A stretch of DNA of 29,841 nucleotides from a virus, in IMG/VR virus record IMGVR_UViG_3300030450_000755, positions 1-29,841 of that record. One strand, written 5' to 3'. A model generated the notes under the pieces. The model was not told the DNA's origin. It made no database searches and saw only the letters and a list, made by a program, of their open reading frames with translations. How positions within the stretch are numbered: the stretch's first letter is position 1; each line of letters starts with the position of its first letter. Position numbers and translations under genes: made by a program. Positions 1 to 9,472 of this stretch are shown in pieces.

Positions 1-31
1 GCAAATACTATATTTTATAAACGATTATTAA
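1..31 (+). CDS. Probable 3' end of terL, if the molecule is circular
   Basis: If the right end of the window is joined to the left end, the open terminase frame continues through bases 1-31 and stops at TAA 29-31, adding a short tail ending in IND-Y after the conserved DHLIDAVRY block. The joined gene would be 1161 bases (386 residues), slightly short of the usual 400-450 but reasonable for this type. The stop lies inside the putative promoter of the next gene. This is inference from frame continuity; a ten-codon open stretch is weak evidence on its own. Confidence 0.45.
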   Translation, partial: QILYFINDY

Positions 32-50
32 CAAATTATATATACTATTA
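16..50 (+). promoter_or_regulatory. Putative late promoter A (bipartite TxxAAAC / TACTATTA motif)
   Basis: Box 1 is TATAAACGA (16-24) and box 2 is TACTATTA (43-50), with 20 bases between AAAC and box 2. A copy with the same layout precedes the genes at 9506 and 13081, and one with a longer spacer precedes 10565. Box 2 ends two bases before the ATG of the tail chaperone. The layout resembles the -33/-7 arrangement of Bacteroidota promoters, but the boxes do not match the housekeeping TTTG/TAnnTTTG consensus. The promoter role is inferred. Confidence 0.5.
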
Positions 51-52
51 AA

Positions 53-640
53 ATGGGAGAAATAAAAAAGAAAGTAGAAGTGCCTAATGATTGGAGTGGT
101 ATTTCAATCAGAATGTACCAAAGGTTTGAGGGGTTAAAAAACAAAAAACTAAACAAAGAAGAATTTAACTTTGAATTATTAGCTATTGTTTGTGGAATAG
201 AAAATGAGATGGCAAAAACGATGGAGGTCAAAAGCCTTAATAAGGTTTTAAAATCTTTGATGTTTTTAGAAAAAGAACCTGAAACAGAGGGTTTGCAAAA
301 AAGGGTAGAATGGGATGGAGTTAAATATGGTTTTATACCTAATCTTAGCGAGATAACAATGGGAGAGTATATTGATATTGAGAACCATTGTAAACAAGCT
401 CATAAGAACCTACATAAGATTATGAGTATACTATATAGACCTATTGTTAAGGAAACTAAAACAAGGTATAGTATAGAGCCTTATAGCCCAAGTGAAGAAA
501 TAGAGGAGTCCTTTTTGGACTTTCCAATACTTCCCTCGATGTCAGCATTGAGTTTTTTTTTTCATTTAGGGAAAAAACTACCAGTAGCTTCCGTCAGATA
601 TTCGAGGGAGGAGAGGGAGAGGTTGAGGAGAAAAGCTTAA
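53..640 (+). CDS. Tail assembly chaperone, gpG-like (zero-frame product)
   Basis: This 195-residue soluble protein is the short form of a lambda gpG/gpGT-type tail assembly chaperone, which coats the tape measure protein and promotes tail tube polymerisation. Visible features are a helical N-terminal half, then VKYGFIPNLSEITMGEYID (about residues 91-109) and HKNLHKIMSILYRPI, a pattern I recognise from Bacteroidota-phage gpG-type proteins. The end is FFFHLGKKLPVASVRYS followed by a basic tail. It is the first gene of the tail module and sits right behind a putative late promoter. A run of ten T in codons 167-170 is the site of a likely -1 frameshift giving a longer product. The chaperone role is inferred from family features and from the frameshift architecture, which is a hallmark of these genes. 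Confidence 0.72.
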   Translation: MGEIKKKVEVPNDWSGISIRMYQRFEGLKNKKLNKEEFNFELLAIVCGIENEMAKTMEVKSLNKVLKSLMFLEKEPETEGLQKRVEWDGVKYGFIPNLSEITMGEYIDIENHCKQAHKNLHKIMSILYRPIVKETKTRYSIEPYSPSEEIEESFLDFPILPSMSALSFFFHLGKKLPVASVRYSREERERLRRKA

Positions 641-816
641 CTGGTAAATGGGGGTGGTATAATATCATATTTGCTTTAGCAAATGAGGATATTACAAAAA
701 TAAAAGAAGTAACAGAATTAGAGTTGTATTTAGTATTGACCTATTTATGTTACCAACAAGATAAACAAAGTACAAAGAAAAATAACTATGGTGACTTTCA
801 AAAACGTAATAGATGA
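53..816 (+). CDS. Tail assembly chaperone, gpGT-like -1 frameshift fusion
   Basis: Slipping back one base in the T run at 553-562 moves ribosomes into a -1 frame that is open from 496 to the TGA at 814-816 and has no ATG of its own. The fusion would be about 254 residues, replacing the last 25 zero-frame residues with about 84 new ones. The extension contains GKWGWYNIIFALANEDITK followed by KEVTELELYLVLTYL, the Trp-rich WGWY...A..DI..V..L block I recognise as the gpT-like half of Bacteroidota-phage chaperones, sometimes encoded as a separate protein. In lambda-like systems the long form is made at low level and is needed for tail assembly. The extension fills the apparent 147-base gap before the next gene and overlaps its start by 29 bases. 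Confidence 0.75.
553..562 (+). other. T10 slippery sequence for -1 frameshifting
   Basis: Zero-frame codons are AGT TTT TTT TTT CAT, giving a T TTT TTT heptamer that allows perfect tRNA re-pairing after a -1 slip. It is the best slippery site inside the window where both frames are open (496-640). A weaker G AAA AAA site follows at 571-577. A sequencing error in the homopolymer could mimic this, but the preserved zero-frame ending typical of gpG argues for real frameshifting. Confidence 0.7.
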
Positions 817-1300
817 TTTTAGCAATATAGCTACTAATCATTATTTAATAAACTCTTTTCATTCAGGTTTCCTAGATGAGGTGGATGTGAACAAACTTGA
901 CCAATCAGATTTTCCTATTCTTTATTGTGAGCCAGGAGTGGCTACTATTGATATGGGTGTACTAACATATTCATTTACCATCTTTGTTTTAGATATGTTA
1001 AAAGAAGATTTATCAAACAGGAATGATGTGTGGACAAACACCCTTGAAATAAGTCAAGATATTATAGCTGAATTTAGACAAAACCTAGCTTTACAAACTT
1101 CAGGAGGAGATAGTGGGAAGAAGTTTAGCTACGTTACTGATGAGGCTGTTTTAGAACTTCCAATAAGTACCGAACCATTTACTGCTAGATTTGCTAATAT
1201 TTTAACAGGATGGAGTTCTAGTATGTCAATACAAGTAAACAATGCTAATAACCTTTGTAATGCTCCTATAGAGCCTTCAGATAATAACCCTAATACATAA
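788..1300 (+). CDS. Structural protein, possible tail terminator
   Basis: This 170-residue protein has no signal peptide or membrane segment. The pattern is an N-terminal helix (IDDFSNIATNHYLINSF), a central beta strand pair around MGVLTYSFTIFVLDML, a helix (VWTNTLEISQDIIAEFRQ), and a C-terminal beta region FTARFANILTGWSSSMSIQV ending near NLCNAPI. I recognise this layout from a family of small virion proteins next to the tail genes of Bacteroidota phages. The alternation of strands and helix and the size fit a tail-terminator (gpU-like) fold, but no diagnostic residue proves it. It overlaps the end of the frameshifted chaperone frame by 29 bases and its stop overlaps the next ATG, so it is translationally coupled in the tail operon. 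Confidence 0.45.
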   Translation: MVTFKNVIDDFSNIATNHYLINSFHSGFLDEVDVNKLDQSDFPILYCEPGVATIDMGVLTYSFTIFVLDMLKEDLSNRNDVWTNTLEISQDIIAEFRQNLALQTSGGDSGKKFSYVTDEAVLELPISTEPFTARFANILTGWSSSMSIQVNNANNLCNAPIEPSDNNPNT

Positions 1301-1941
1301 TGGCTGTAGTATTTAGATTAAGAGGACCAGATGGCAAATATGTAAAAGGAGAGGCTAAAAATGTAGAAAAGGCTATGGCTAGTTTTGGCTCTAATGTTAT
1401 AAAACAAGGTAGAGCTATACTTAATCAAAAAGGAAAAAGAACACAAGGAAACGCTTTATTTAATCAGTATCACTATACAATGAGTGGCACAAATAGTACC
1501 ATAACAATGGGATTTGATTTTGGGGATGCTAATGATTATTGGCAATTTGTAGACCAGGGAGTAGAAGGTACAGGTGGAGCAAAACAAGGAAGAACAGCAA
1601 AAGGAAAACAAAGTGCAAGAGGTGGAACGGGAGTAGCAAGAGGTAAAGGTAGTGATTTTAAATTTAAGTATGACAACCCAAAAGGAGATTTAGTAACTGC
1701 TATTAGAGGATGGATAAAGAACAAGCCAATAAGTATAGGAGATAGCAATGAAATAGGAACAGCTTTTGCAATAGGGTATTCAATTAAAAGGCGTGGTTTA
1801 GAAAGAACTATGTTTTATACTAGACCAGTAACAAAAGCTCTTAAAACGCTTCCTGATGAGCTTACAGAGGCATTTAGATTAGACTTTAGTAAAGTAATAA
1901 ACAAGCTACCAAGTAAGGTATTAATAGAAACAGCAGAATAA
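1300..1941 (+). CDS. HK97 gp10-like neck/tail completion protein
   Basis: This 213-residue protein has an N-terminal helix (KNVEKAMASFGSNVIKQGR), then beta strands around the pattern DYWQFVDQGVEGTGG (about 80-94), a Gly/Lys/Arg-rich flexible loop (about 95-125), and a C-terminal part containing GYSIKRRGLERTMFYTRPV. The Y..fvd.Gv.Gt motif followed by an RG-x-x-x-T-x-F-Y-x-R-P segment is what I associate with the HK97 gp10-like neck family in Bacteroidota phages. Such proteins sit at the head-tail joint. The ATG overlaps the preceding stop (TAATG). A more general virion-protein role is the alternative. Confidence 0.45.
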   Translation: MAVVFRLRGPDGKYVKGEAKNVEKAMASFGSNVIKQGRAILNQKGKRTQGNALFNQYHYTMSGTNSTITMGFDFGDANDYWQFVDQGVEGTGGAKQGRTAKGKQSARGGTGVARGKGSDFKFKYDNPKGDLVTAIRGWIKNKPISIGDSNEIGTAFAIGYSIKRRGLERTMFYTRPVTKALKTLPDELTEAFRLDFSKVINKLPSKVLIETAE

Positions 1942-1942
1942 A

Positions 1943-3385
1943 ATGGGATATACAATAGAACAGAAACCAAATCAACTAGCAGCGACAAATAGCCCTATGG
2001 TATTTGTATTAAAAGAAAGTGATTCAGCTATATACAACGCTACTAAATTTAGATATATAGCCCAAGTCTATATAAGCACAACAGATGAGTCTACTTGGGT
2101 AGAAAAGGCTAAATTAAAAATACATAAAAACGCATCAAATGTAGGTATAGTAGATGTACATAAAATAGTTAGAAGCTATTTAGAAACACAAACAAAAGTG
2201 TCTATTGAAAACCCAGGTGGAACATTCACTGAACAGACAGGAATTACAGGCAACATACATTGTGTCGGAATAGGCTCTACAGCTAGACCTTTCTCATCTA
2301 ACACAAGCCAATTAATAGGAGTTAAATTAGTAGGTGGTTATGAAAAGTCAACATCAGCGACTACTGCACCATCAGAATCATTAACCCTAGCGAACACAAT
2401 AATATATGCAACAAACTCATCCACACCATTTACACAATTAGATTCAAATGTAGGAGGGTTAGATAAAGATGGTACTAACAACCCTATGCAACAATATATA
2501 CCATATAGTAGCACTAGGTCTTTCTTGACAAATGCTCCTACAGCTCAATTTGTAAGAGGAGGAGATGCTCCAGCTGATAATGTAGATAGAGGTACAGTTG
2601 CCTTTATACAAGATGGTAATACAGTTTTAATAACTGATGGTGACCCTGTTGTAAGAATATACATACAATACCATCAAGCAGATGGAACAAGCATTGGTAC
2701 TCATTGGTTTGTTAATGAACTAGCAAATGGTGGTATAGCCACCGCTGATGATGTGAGAAATAGCTTATTGTACTTTGGTTGTGGAACAGCTAATCTAGAA
2801 GCTCAAACAGATAATACAGGTGCTAGACCTAGTGAAAATGATGGTTGGGCGTATTATAGAATATGGGGAGCAAATGGCTCAGGAACTCCTGAAACACAAC
2901 ACTACTATTTTTATAAATATGGTAGTGGAGCAAGTGGAATAGATGATAGGCACCAAAGCTGTACAAGGTTTGATAATATTAGACTTGCTTGGGTAAATAG
3001 ATTAGGAGCTTGGGATTATATGAACTTCAGGGGTAAATCAAAAGAGAGTGTAGATATAACAAGAACCGATATTGCTAAAGTTTCAGGCACTTGGGATAGT
3101 GCTACATTTTCTTATGAAAATCAGGATAGGGGTAAACAAACTTTATATACTGAAGCTAAGAGAAAATTAACTATTAATAGCGATTGGTTAAATGAAGATG
3201 AGGGAGCTTGGTTAGAAGAACTATTCACCTCTACTAATGTTCAAATATTAGGAGATAGTAATATAGTATACCCTGTTATTGTAACGGATAAAGCATACAC
3301 TAAAAAAACAAGTGTAAATAATAAAATCAAAATACAATATACAGTCAATTTAGAGTACGCTAATAAAGTAAGAACAAACAGCTAA
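1943..3385 (+). CDS. Tail/baseplate structural protein
   Basis: This 480-residue protein is rich in Thr, Ser, Asn and Gly and predicted beta-rich. It has no signal peptide, in keeping with a virion component. The C-terminal third holds CTRFDNIRLAWVNRLGAWDY (about 344-363), then a repetitive charged segment, SDWLNEDEGAWLEELF, and a final beta strand pair. I recognise the RLAWVNRLGAWDYMNF block from tail-tip or distal-tail-like proteins of Bacteroidota phages, where it precedes a very large tip protein, as here. It starts two bases after the previous stop and its own TAA overlaps the next ATG. Role at the tail tip is inferred from this context. Confidence 0.5.
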   Translation: MGYTIEQKPNQLAATNSPMVFVLKESDSAIYNATKFRYIAQVYISTTDESTWVEKAKLKIHKNASNVGIVDVHKIVRSYLETQTKVSIENPGGTFTEQTGITGNIHCVGIGSTARPFSSNTSQLIGVKLVGGYEKSTSATTAPSESLTLANTIIYATNSSTPFTQLDSNVGGLDKDGTNNPMQQYIPYSSTRSFLTNAPTAQFVRGGDAPADNVDRGTVAFIQDGNTVLITDGDPVVRIYIQYHQADGTSIGTHWFVNELANGGIATADDVRNSLLYFGCGTANLEAQTDNTGARPSENDGWAYYRIWGANGSGTPETQHYYFYKYGSGASGIDDRHQSCTRFDNIRLAWVNRLGAWDYMNFRGKSKESVDITRTDIAKVSGTWDSATFSYENQDRGKQTLYTEAKRKLTINSDWLNEDEGAWLEELFTSTNVQILGDSNIVYPVIVTDKAYTKKTSVNNKIKIQYTVNLEYANKVRTNS

Positions 3386-6300
3386 TGGATGTAAGATTAG
3401 TAGCATATCGTAGAGAAACAACAGCATCAGGAACTTATGATTTAAAGAACTATGAGTTGGACTTACAAAAGAATCCTAATGTTGTAGTAAATTATAATTT
3501 TCTTGATTTACAAAATCCTGAAAATAGAAAAACTAATTTTAGTCAAACTCTTAAGTTACCATTTTCAGACAATAACAATCAATTTTTTGAAAATTGGTTT
3601 GATGTCAATTTAGATACTTTGGTTTATAATAGCAAGACTAAATTTGAGGCTATTCTTTTAATTGATAGTATTCCACAATTAAAGGGTTTTATTGAATTAA
3701 AATCTATTTATTTAAATGCTAGACTTTATGAAGTTGCTTTATTTGGAGATACTGCAAACTTCTTTACTGAGATAAAAGGCAAGAAGTTAAAAGATGCTTT
3801 TCTAGTAAATGATGAAGATGATGTAGATGTTCAATTATTAAGCCAAACCCTTGACCATAATTTAACTTTACAGAACATTAAAAACAGCTGGACTTCACCA
3901 GGATTAACTGGCGTTTTAGGTAATACCACAAATGATGTAATGTACCCTATCATAGACTGGGGTCATACAATAAATCCTTATAGTAGTGCTATGTTTTGGA
4001 GTCCTAGCGATTTATGGACAATGAATGAAGATGGTGGTGATAATTCTCAAGTATTAGATACCTATGGTTTTGTTCAAGCCTCTCATTTAAAACCTGCTAT
4101 ACGAATACAAAGGTTGTTACATATAATAGCAATAAAAGCAGGTTATCAAATTAAAAGCACATTCTTAGGAATAGATGACACTAATGCTAGTACACCAATC
4201 ACAGATACTCAATGGTTTAGCAGATTGTTTATGACTTTATCTACAGAGACTGAAAGAGTGCAAACCTTACACAATACAAGTGAGGGTAGTGAAGCACCTT
4301 TTGTTGGATTTGAGGTAAATATGAGTAGCCCTCAGACAGATACCATTCCAATACAGGCTACAAGTTTAGCACTATACTTTGACTGGGTAACTACAATGTT
4401 TGATAGCTTTATAGTTAATAATGAAGTATATGACCCCAATAATTTATATAATGACCAGCTACTTGACTGGGGTGTGGCTGGCGTTCCAGGATTTCCTAAT
4501 ACTCCATCTATTAGAATACCTGATAGTAATGGAGATAATGCTTTACTGCCTAGTGGCACAATAACTGTAAGAGCAACTATAGATATAAGTATTGAACCTC
4601 TTTCCACAGTGGAGGGTCAGCAAGTAGACAATGTGACTTTAGCTTTTAGATGCTTTAATCAAGGCACAGGAACATTTGTAGGTTATAGTCCTTTTCTGGT
4701 AGTAAATACAGGAATGGATGAAAACAATGTTTATCAGCAGGAATGGGAGCTAGAAGCTACTCCAGGAACTATATATTATTTTGCGATTGATGTAATTCCT
4801 AATATAGTATCTGAAGAAGTAGGTAATGATTTTGTAGAGATGACTATAAATTCTTGCACAATAAAAACTATAGAAACAGGCGAAGTTGGATTAATGGGGG
4901 GTGGCTTAAATGGTGAGGTGCAAATGTTTCATAATATGCCTGATATAACACAATCAGATTTTATAAAAGATTTGATAAACAGATTTAATTTAGTTATAAA
5001 TACAGACCCTGATAATGAAAAGCTATTATTAATAGAGCCTTACAATGATTATATTACAGCAGGTGACACAAAGTATTGGACTGACAAACTAGATGTGTCA
5101 AAAGAACAAGTAATTAAAAACACAAACAAACTACAATATAAACACTTAAAATTTAGCGACTTAGAAGATAAAGACATTTTAAATCAAAGATATACTGATG
5201 CGTATAAGGTAGTATATGGAGAGTATAATGAATTTAGACAGAATGATTTTGCAGGTAAAGAGTTTAAAAACTTTAGTGTAATGTCTCCTTTTATTGCACA
5301 AGGTATTGGTCAATGGGGTATCGATGGAATACAGGGTTCTTTTCAGGGTGCAAATGTTGCAGTAGCATCTTGCTATGAGGCAGCAGAAGGAGAGGGAGGG
5401 AAGCCTATTGAAGGAATGAAGCCAAAGCTATTTTATTATAGTGGTACTCCTGTGGATGTTGAAGGCTCTAATCCAATAACGGGAACACCTTTTAGTTTTA
5501 ATATACTATCCTCTCAATACCTAGAGGTTCAGACCGATTCAATAAGTACAGACAATAAGTTCCCTTTATGTTTACAATACAACCTAGATACTTTAGGTGC
5601 TGTAGCCACAAACACCAAAATATTAAATTGGACTTATTATACACCAAATTTTAATTCAGGCTTTACTTATAATTTCTTCGGTGATGTTTATAGCACACAC
5701 GGATATTATAATGATTATTGGGCTCAGTATATTAATGAGATATATTCTGATGAGGCAAGGATAATGGAGTGCTATTTAAACTTAACCCCTGAAGACATTA
5801 TGACCTTTTCAGGCTCAGGTTTTCAAAGCACATACTATATAAAAAATACATTATGGAGAATTATAAATATTAATAATTATTTAGTAGGTGGTAATAAATC
5901 TACTAAAGTTACTTTATTGAAAGTAATAGATAAATTAGTATATGATTGTGGAGCTGAACCTACTTTTTTGGCTACAGGTCAAATAACCTTTACAGATACT
6001 GCTACAGGCTCTCCTACTCAAATTACAAACCAATGTTGTGAGAATGTAAATGATAGTTGGGTTTTTACAGAAACCAATAACACAACAGGAACAGGTACTT
6101 GCTGGGCTTTTAATCCTCAAGCAAATGTGTTTAATGAGGTTGATGTAAATGGTAATACCCCTACTCAATTACCAATGCCTTCTTTAATGCCTAATTTAGA
6201 AACAAACTTTAATATACAGAGTACGATGGGCAGTGGTAATAGTACCACATTTTACTTACAGGCTATAACAGCAGATTCTAGTACAGCAAATAACTTTACT

Positions 6301-6735
6301 TATAGTGGAATACAAAGTCAAATTTTAGTATTACCACCATCATCAATGAGCTATGTAAAAATATCTTTAATAGGTAGCATAGTGTCAGGCACTAATTCAA
6401 GTAAATGTGGATATTTAGAGTATGATACAGTATTAGTAAGTAGAAATCAGTTCTCATCTTATATTGGTTCAGCAGGTGGAACATTATTAAAAACAAACAA
6501 AGACACTGCTTTTACTACTCCAACAGTTTCTTTTACAAATTTTGATAGTAGGAATTTTTGGTCTCCTACAATTACAGGGGGTGCAAATGAACAAGTAAGT
6601 TGGATAGCTAAAGTAGAGATTATACAACAACCTTTAGGAGACCCTGGAGGCGTTATAGTTCCTACATCTAAAGCGTTATATCAAAACTCAACAGGTATAT
6701 TATTTGAAAATTTAAACAATTTAGAATGGAATTAA
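3385..6735 (+). CDS. Large tail-tip/baseplate protein
   Basis: With 1116 residues this is the largest protein in the window. The N-terminal region (about 1-140) reads as a beta-sandwich hub-like domain with FSQTLKLPFSDNNNQFFENWF at about residues 53-73 and FEAILLIDSIPQLKGFIELK at about 91-110, a pattern I recognise in tail-tip proteins of Bacteroidota phages. The middle contains a segment reading DITQSDFIKDLINRFNLVIN with LLLIEPYNDYI, typical of hub proteins. The C-terminal 250 residues are Thr/Asn/Gly-rich beta sequence and could be receptor-facing. No enzymatic motif is visible. The downstream gene overlaps its last ten bases. The tip role is inferred from order (before the tape measure) and composition. 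Confidence 0.55.
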   Translation: MDVRLVAYRRETTASGTYDLKNYELDLQKNPNVVVNYNFLDLQNPENRKTNFSQTLKLPFSDNNNQFFENWFDVNLDTLVYNSKTKFEAILLIDSIPQLKGFIELKSIYLNARLYEVALFGDTANFFTEIKGKKLKDAFLVNDEDDVDVQLLSQTLDHNLTLQNIKNSWTSPGLTGVLGNTTNDVMYPIIDWGHTINPYSSAMFWSPSDLWTMNEDGGDNSQVLDTYGFVQASHLKPAIRIQRLLHIIAIKAGYQIKSTFLGIDDTNASTPITDTQWFSRLFMTLSTETERVQTLHNTSEGSEAPFVGFEVNMSSPQTDTIPIQATSLALYFDWVTTMFDSFIVNNEVYDPNNLYNDQLLDWGVAGVPGFPNTPSIRIPDSNGDNALLPSGTITVRATIDISIEPLSTVEGQQVDNVTLAFRCFNQGTGTFVGYSPFLVVNTGMDENNVYQQEWELEATPGTIYYFAIDVIPNIVSEEVGNDFVEMTINSCTIKTIETGEVGLMGGGLNGEVQMFHNMPDITQSDFIKDLINRFNLVINTDPDNEKLLLIEPYNDYITAGDTKYWTDKLDVSKEQVIKNTNKLQYKHLKFSDLEDKDILNQRYTDAYKVVYGEYNEFRQNDFAGKEFKNFSVMSPFIAQGIGQWGIDGIQGSFQGANVAVASCYEAAEGEGGKPIEGMKPKLFYYSGTPVDVEGSNPITGTPFSFNILSSQYLEVQTDSISTDNKFPLCLQYNLDTLGAVATNTKILNWTYYTPNFNSGFTYNFFGDVYSTHGYYNDYWAQYINEIYSDEARIMECYLNLTPEDIMTFSGSGFQSTYYIKNTLWRIININNYLVGGNKSTKVTLLKVIDKLVYDCGAEPTFLATGQITFTDTATGSPTQITNQCCENVNDSWVFTETNNTTGTGTCWAFNPQANVFNEVDVNGNTPTQLPMPSLMPNLETNFNIQSTMGSGNSTTFYLQAITADSSTANNFTYSGIQSQILVLPPSSMSYVKISLIGSIVSGTNSSKCGYLEYDTVLVSRNQFSSYIGSAGGTLLKTNKDTAFTTPTVSFTNFDSRNFWSPTITGGANEQVSWIAKVEIIQQPLGDPGGVIVPTSKALYQNSTGILFENLNNLEWN

Positions 6736-6914
6736 AAGAGGTTAAAACAATAGGTGAAACAATACCATTAATATTAAAAATTTTCACAACAAGAGAATTT
6801 CCTGATAGTGATTTTTATTTTGCCTATGGGCAAGAGGAGTACACTAGGGACTTAAAAAAAGTAGTAAAACAATTTAAAAGACAATTTAAAAAAACATTTA
6901 GAGAATGGCAGTAG
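6726..6914 (+). CDS. Small tail-module protein of unknown function
   Basis: This 62-residue basic protein overlaps the preceding gene by 10 bases and the tape measure gene by 10 bases, so it is embedded in the tail operon. The second half is a strongly basic amphipathic helix (DLKKVVKQFKRQFKKTFREW). The first half has REFPDSDFYFAYGQEEY. The tight coupling on both sides supports expression. I do not recognise the family. Confidence 0.55.
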   Translation: MELKEVKTIGETIPLILKIFTTREFPDSDFYFAYGQEEYTRDLKKVVKQFKRQFKKTFREWQ

Positions 6915-9472
6915 GTAAAAAAGAGATGGTATTAGTTTTTAAAGTAGCTGCAGCAAAGGCTCAAAAAACTATAAAATCAGTTGGAACAGGTTTAAAAACA
7001 GTAGGTAGCAGTAGCAAGATAGCAAGGGGTGGTTTAAATATGTTATCGGTAGGTTTTAAAAAAGTGGGAATGGCTTTAAAGGCAGCAGGTATTGGTTTGT
7101 TCATTACTATACTATCACAAATGACAGGGCTTTGGAGTTCCAACCAAAAAGCATCAGACACCTTTTCTAGGATAATGATAAAACTAAAACCTGTTTTTAA
7201 AGCTGTAGGTGATGCTATTGCTTTTGTTGCAGGTATATTAGAAAGTTTAATTGATATGTTCACCAGTGCTGTAGGATGGATAGGAAAGCTAATAGGTGTC
7301 AATATGAGTGCTACAAGTTCTGCGGCAGACTTTGCAGACGCTTTAGTAGACCAAAGGAATAAAGTTAAATTATTAGAAAGTGAGTTAGCATTATTACAAC
7401 TACAATACCAAAGGGATGCAGAGTTAATGCGACAAATAAGGGATGATGAAATGCTTTCTATAGATGATAGAATAAAGGCTAATTTTGAATTGGGTAAAAT
7501 TTTAGAGGAACAATTAAGAGTAGAGAGGGCAGCAGCTGGAGAGATGTTACTCCTTGCAGAGATGGAGTTAAGCATGGATAAGGAGAACATAGATTTACAA
7601 AAAGCTTTACTTGACGCTAAAGTAAAGTTAGCAGAAATAGATGAAAGGATAACAGGGCAAAGGTCAGAACAATTAGTTAATCTAAATTCTTTAGAAAGAG
7701 AGAGAGATGCTCAAAATAAAGAAGCTGCAGCCAAAAGGCAGGAGCAATTAAAGAAGGAACAAGAGATGTTGGAAGGCTTGCTTGAATTACAAAATGAAGA
7801 TATAAAGCAAAAGAAAGAAATTAATAGAACTATTAATGAACAATTTGAAAATGCTGAAGAACAAAACAAAAAAATAATAGAAGAACTAGAAAGGAAAAAA
7901 CAAGTTGAATTAAACAATTTAAAGAACAGCAAGGCTATTGCAGCAGAAAATGTCAAAATACAACAAGAATCAATAGAGCAACAACAAGCTGACCTTGAAG
8001 AAGAAGAAAGAATTAGAAAAATTAAAGAACAACAACTAAAAATTCATCTTAGTATGAGCCAGTCTAGTATGAAATTTCATCTGCAAGAACTAAGGCAACT
8101 GTCAGGCACAGACTTTCTCGGACTTGATGAACGGGCTATTAAAAACCTTCAGAATACACAAATAAATTCTTTAGAAGATTTAGAGGAGTATAAGAAAAAA
8201 TTCAAGGAAGTTATAGAAGAACTCTCTGATAAAGGAAAACAAATAGAGGGTAGTGGTCTTCATTCGGTATTTGGTGAAGCGATACTTAACGAAGTAGGGC
8301 AGGTGCAAAGCGAGTTCACTAAGATGTATGGTGAAATAGGGGAACTTGCAGATGAAATTAATGCCGATGTGGGTAGCAATGCTCAGGGCATAATAGATAT
8401 TTCTCAAGAAAGTCTGAACCAGTCCAACCAAATTATAACAGGCTACAAGTCCTCAGAAGCGGAAATTATAAGTAGGTATGACCAAGAGATTGCAGATGCT
8501 AAAGAAGGTTTAATAGATACAACTACAATACTACAAGAACAAGCGAATGAAAGGTTACTTTTACATTTTGAAACAGCAAAGGAAAAAGAGATACGACTAG
8601 CGAAAGAGAAATACGCTAGCTTGTTAGGAGATGCTGAAAACAACGCAGAAGCTACAGCAGACCTTAAACAAGAGGAGGTGGATGCTTTAGCAGCAATAGA
8701 ACAAAAGTATATAGATGAAGAAGAAAGAAAGAAAAAAGACTTTTATAATTTTAAAGAAACAGAAGAAATAAGTGCAAGGCAAAAAGAGTTAAATGATTTA
8801 ACAGCACACCTAGACCAGATACTAGCACTAGAAGGACTTACTGATGAAGAAAGATTATTAGCACAAGAAGAATTTATAAGAAGGTCTGACGAGATTAATG
8901 ACAACCACGATGCGTTAGAGTTAGAAAAGAAAGAAAACAAACGAAGGGAACTAGAGGATATGGCTTTGCAAGGTATGAATACGATTGTTAAAATATCAGG
9001 AGAGAGTGCTAAAAAAGAAATTGCAGAATTAGAAAAAAAGTTTAAAAATGGAGAGATAAGTGAGGAGGAGTTTAATAAGAAAAAAAATGCAATAGAAAAG
9101 AAACAAGCTAAAAAAGAAAGGAACGCAGCATTAATACAAATTGCAGTAGATACAGCAAGGGGTATCTCGGCAGCTGTGGCAGCAGGTGCAGGATTAACTT
9201 TCCCTGCAAATTTAGGAGCAATAGCATCAGGGGTTTTGGCAGTATTGAGTGGGGTGGCAGGTGCAAAAGCAGCAATGAATGATGCTTCAGGAGTGGATAG
9301 CGTTGACACTGGGGGTGATGATGATACAGAAGATGAAGCAGGAGGAGTTCCAAGAGTAACCTTTGGAGCAGTGACCTCAGATGCTCCACCTGTTCAAGCG
9401 TATGTGGTAGAAAGTGATGTGAGTGGAGCTCAGGCTTTACAATCAGAACTTGATTTACAAAGCACCCTGTAA
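6905..9472 (+). CDS. Tail tape measure protein
   Basis: This 855-residue protein sets tail length and is ejected with the DNA. Evidence: an Ala/Gly/Lys-rich N-terminus with hydrophobic, membrane-like stretches (about 50-75 around MALKAAGIGLFITILSQMTG, and about 95-130); a very long central helical, coiled-coil region of Glu/Lys/Gln (about 150-730); and a C-terminal hydrophobic Ala/Gly segment (about 752-785, containing ARGISAAVAAGAGLTFPANL) followed by an acidic tail. Using the lambda rule of thumb of about 1.5 angstrom per residue, the tail would be roughly 120-130 nm (inference). Its stop codon lies inside box 1 of putative late promoter B. Several long minus-strand frames here are shadows of the low-complexity coiled coil. 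Confidence 0.85.
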   Translation: MAVGKKEMVLVFKVAAAKAQKTIKSVGTGLKTVGSSSKIARGGLNMLSVGFKKVGMALKAAGIGLFITILSQMTGLWSSNQKASDTFSRIMIKLKPVFKAVGDAIAFVAGILESLIDMFTSAVGWIGKLIGVNMSATSSAADFADALVDQRNKVKLLESELALLQLQYQRDAELMRQIRDDEMLSIDDRIKANFELGKILEEQLRVERAAAGEMLLLAEMELSMDKENIDLQKALLDAKVKLAEIDERITGQRSEQLVNLNSLERERDAQNKEAAAKRQEQLKKEQEMLEGLLELQNEDIKQKKEINRTINEQFENAEEQNKKIIEELERKKQVELNNLKNSKAIAAENVKIQQESIEQQQADLEEEERIRKIKEQQLKIHLSMSQSSMKFHLQELRQLSGTDFLGLDERAIKNLQNTQINSLEDLEEYKKKFKEVIEELSDKGKQIEGSGLHSVFGEAILNEVGQVQSEFTKMYGEIGELADEINADVGSNAQGIIDISQESLNQSNQIITGYKSSEAEIISRYDQEIADAKEGLIDTTTILQEQANERLLLHFETAKEKEIRLAKEKYASLLGDAENNAEATADLKQEEVDALAAIEQKYIDEEERKKKDFYNFKETEEISARQKELNDLTAHLDQILALEGLTDEERLLAQEEFIRRSDEINDNHDALELEKKENKRRELEDMALQGMNTIVKISGESAKKEIAELEKKFKNGEISEEEFNKKKNAIEKKQAKKERNAALIQIAVDTARGISAAVAAGAGLTFPANLGAIASGVLAVLSGVAGAKAAMNDASGVDSVDTGGDDDTEDEAGGVPRVTFGAVTSDAPPVQAYVVESDVSGAQALQSELDLQSTL

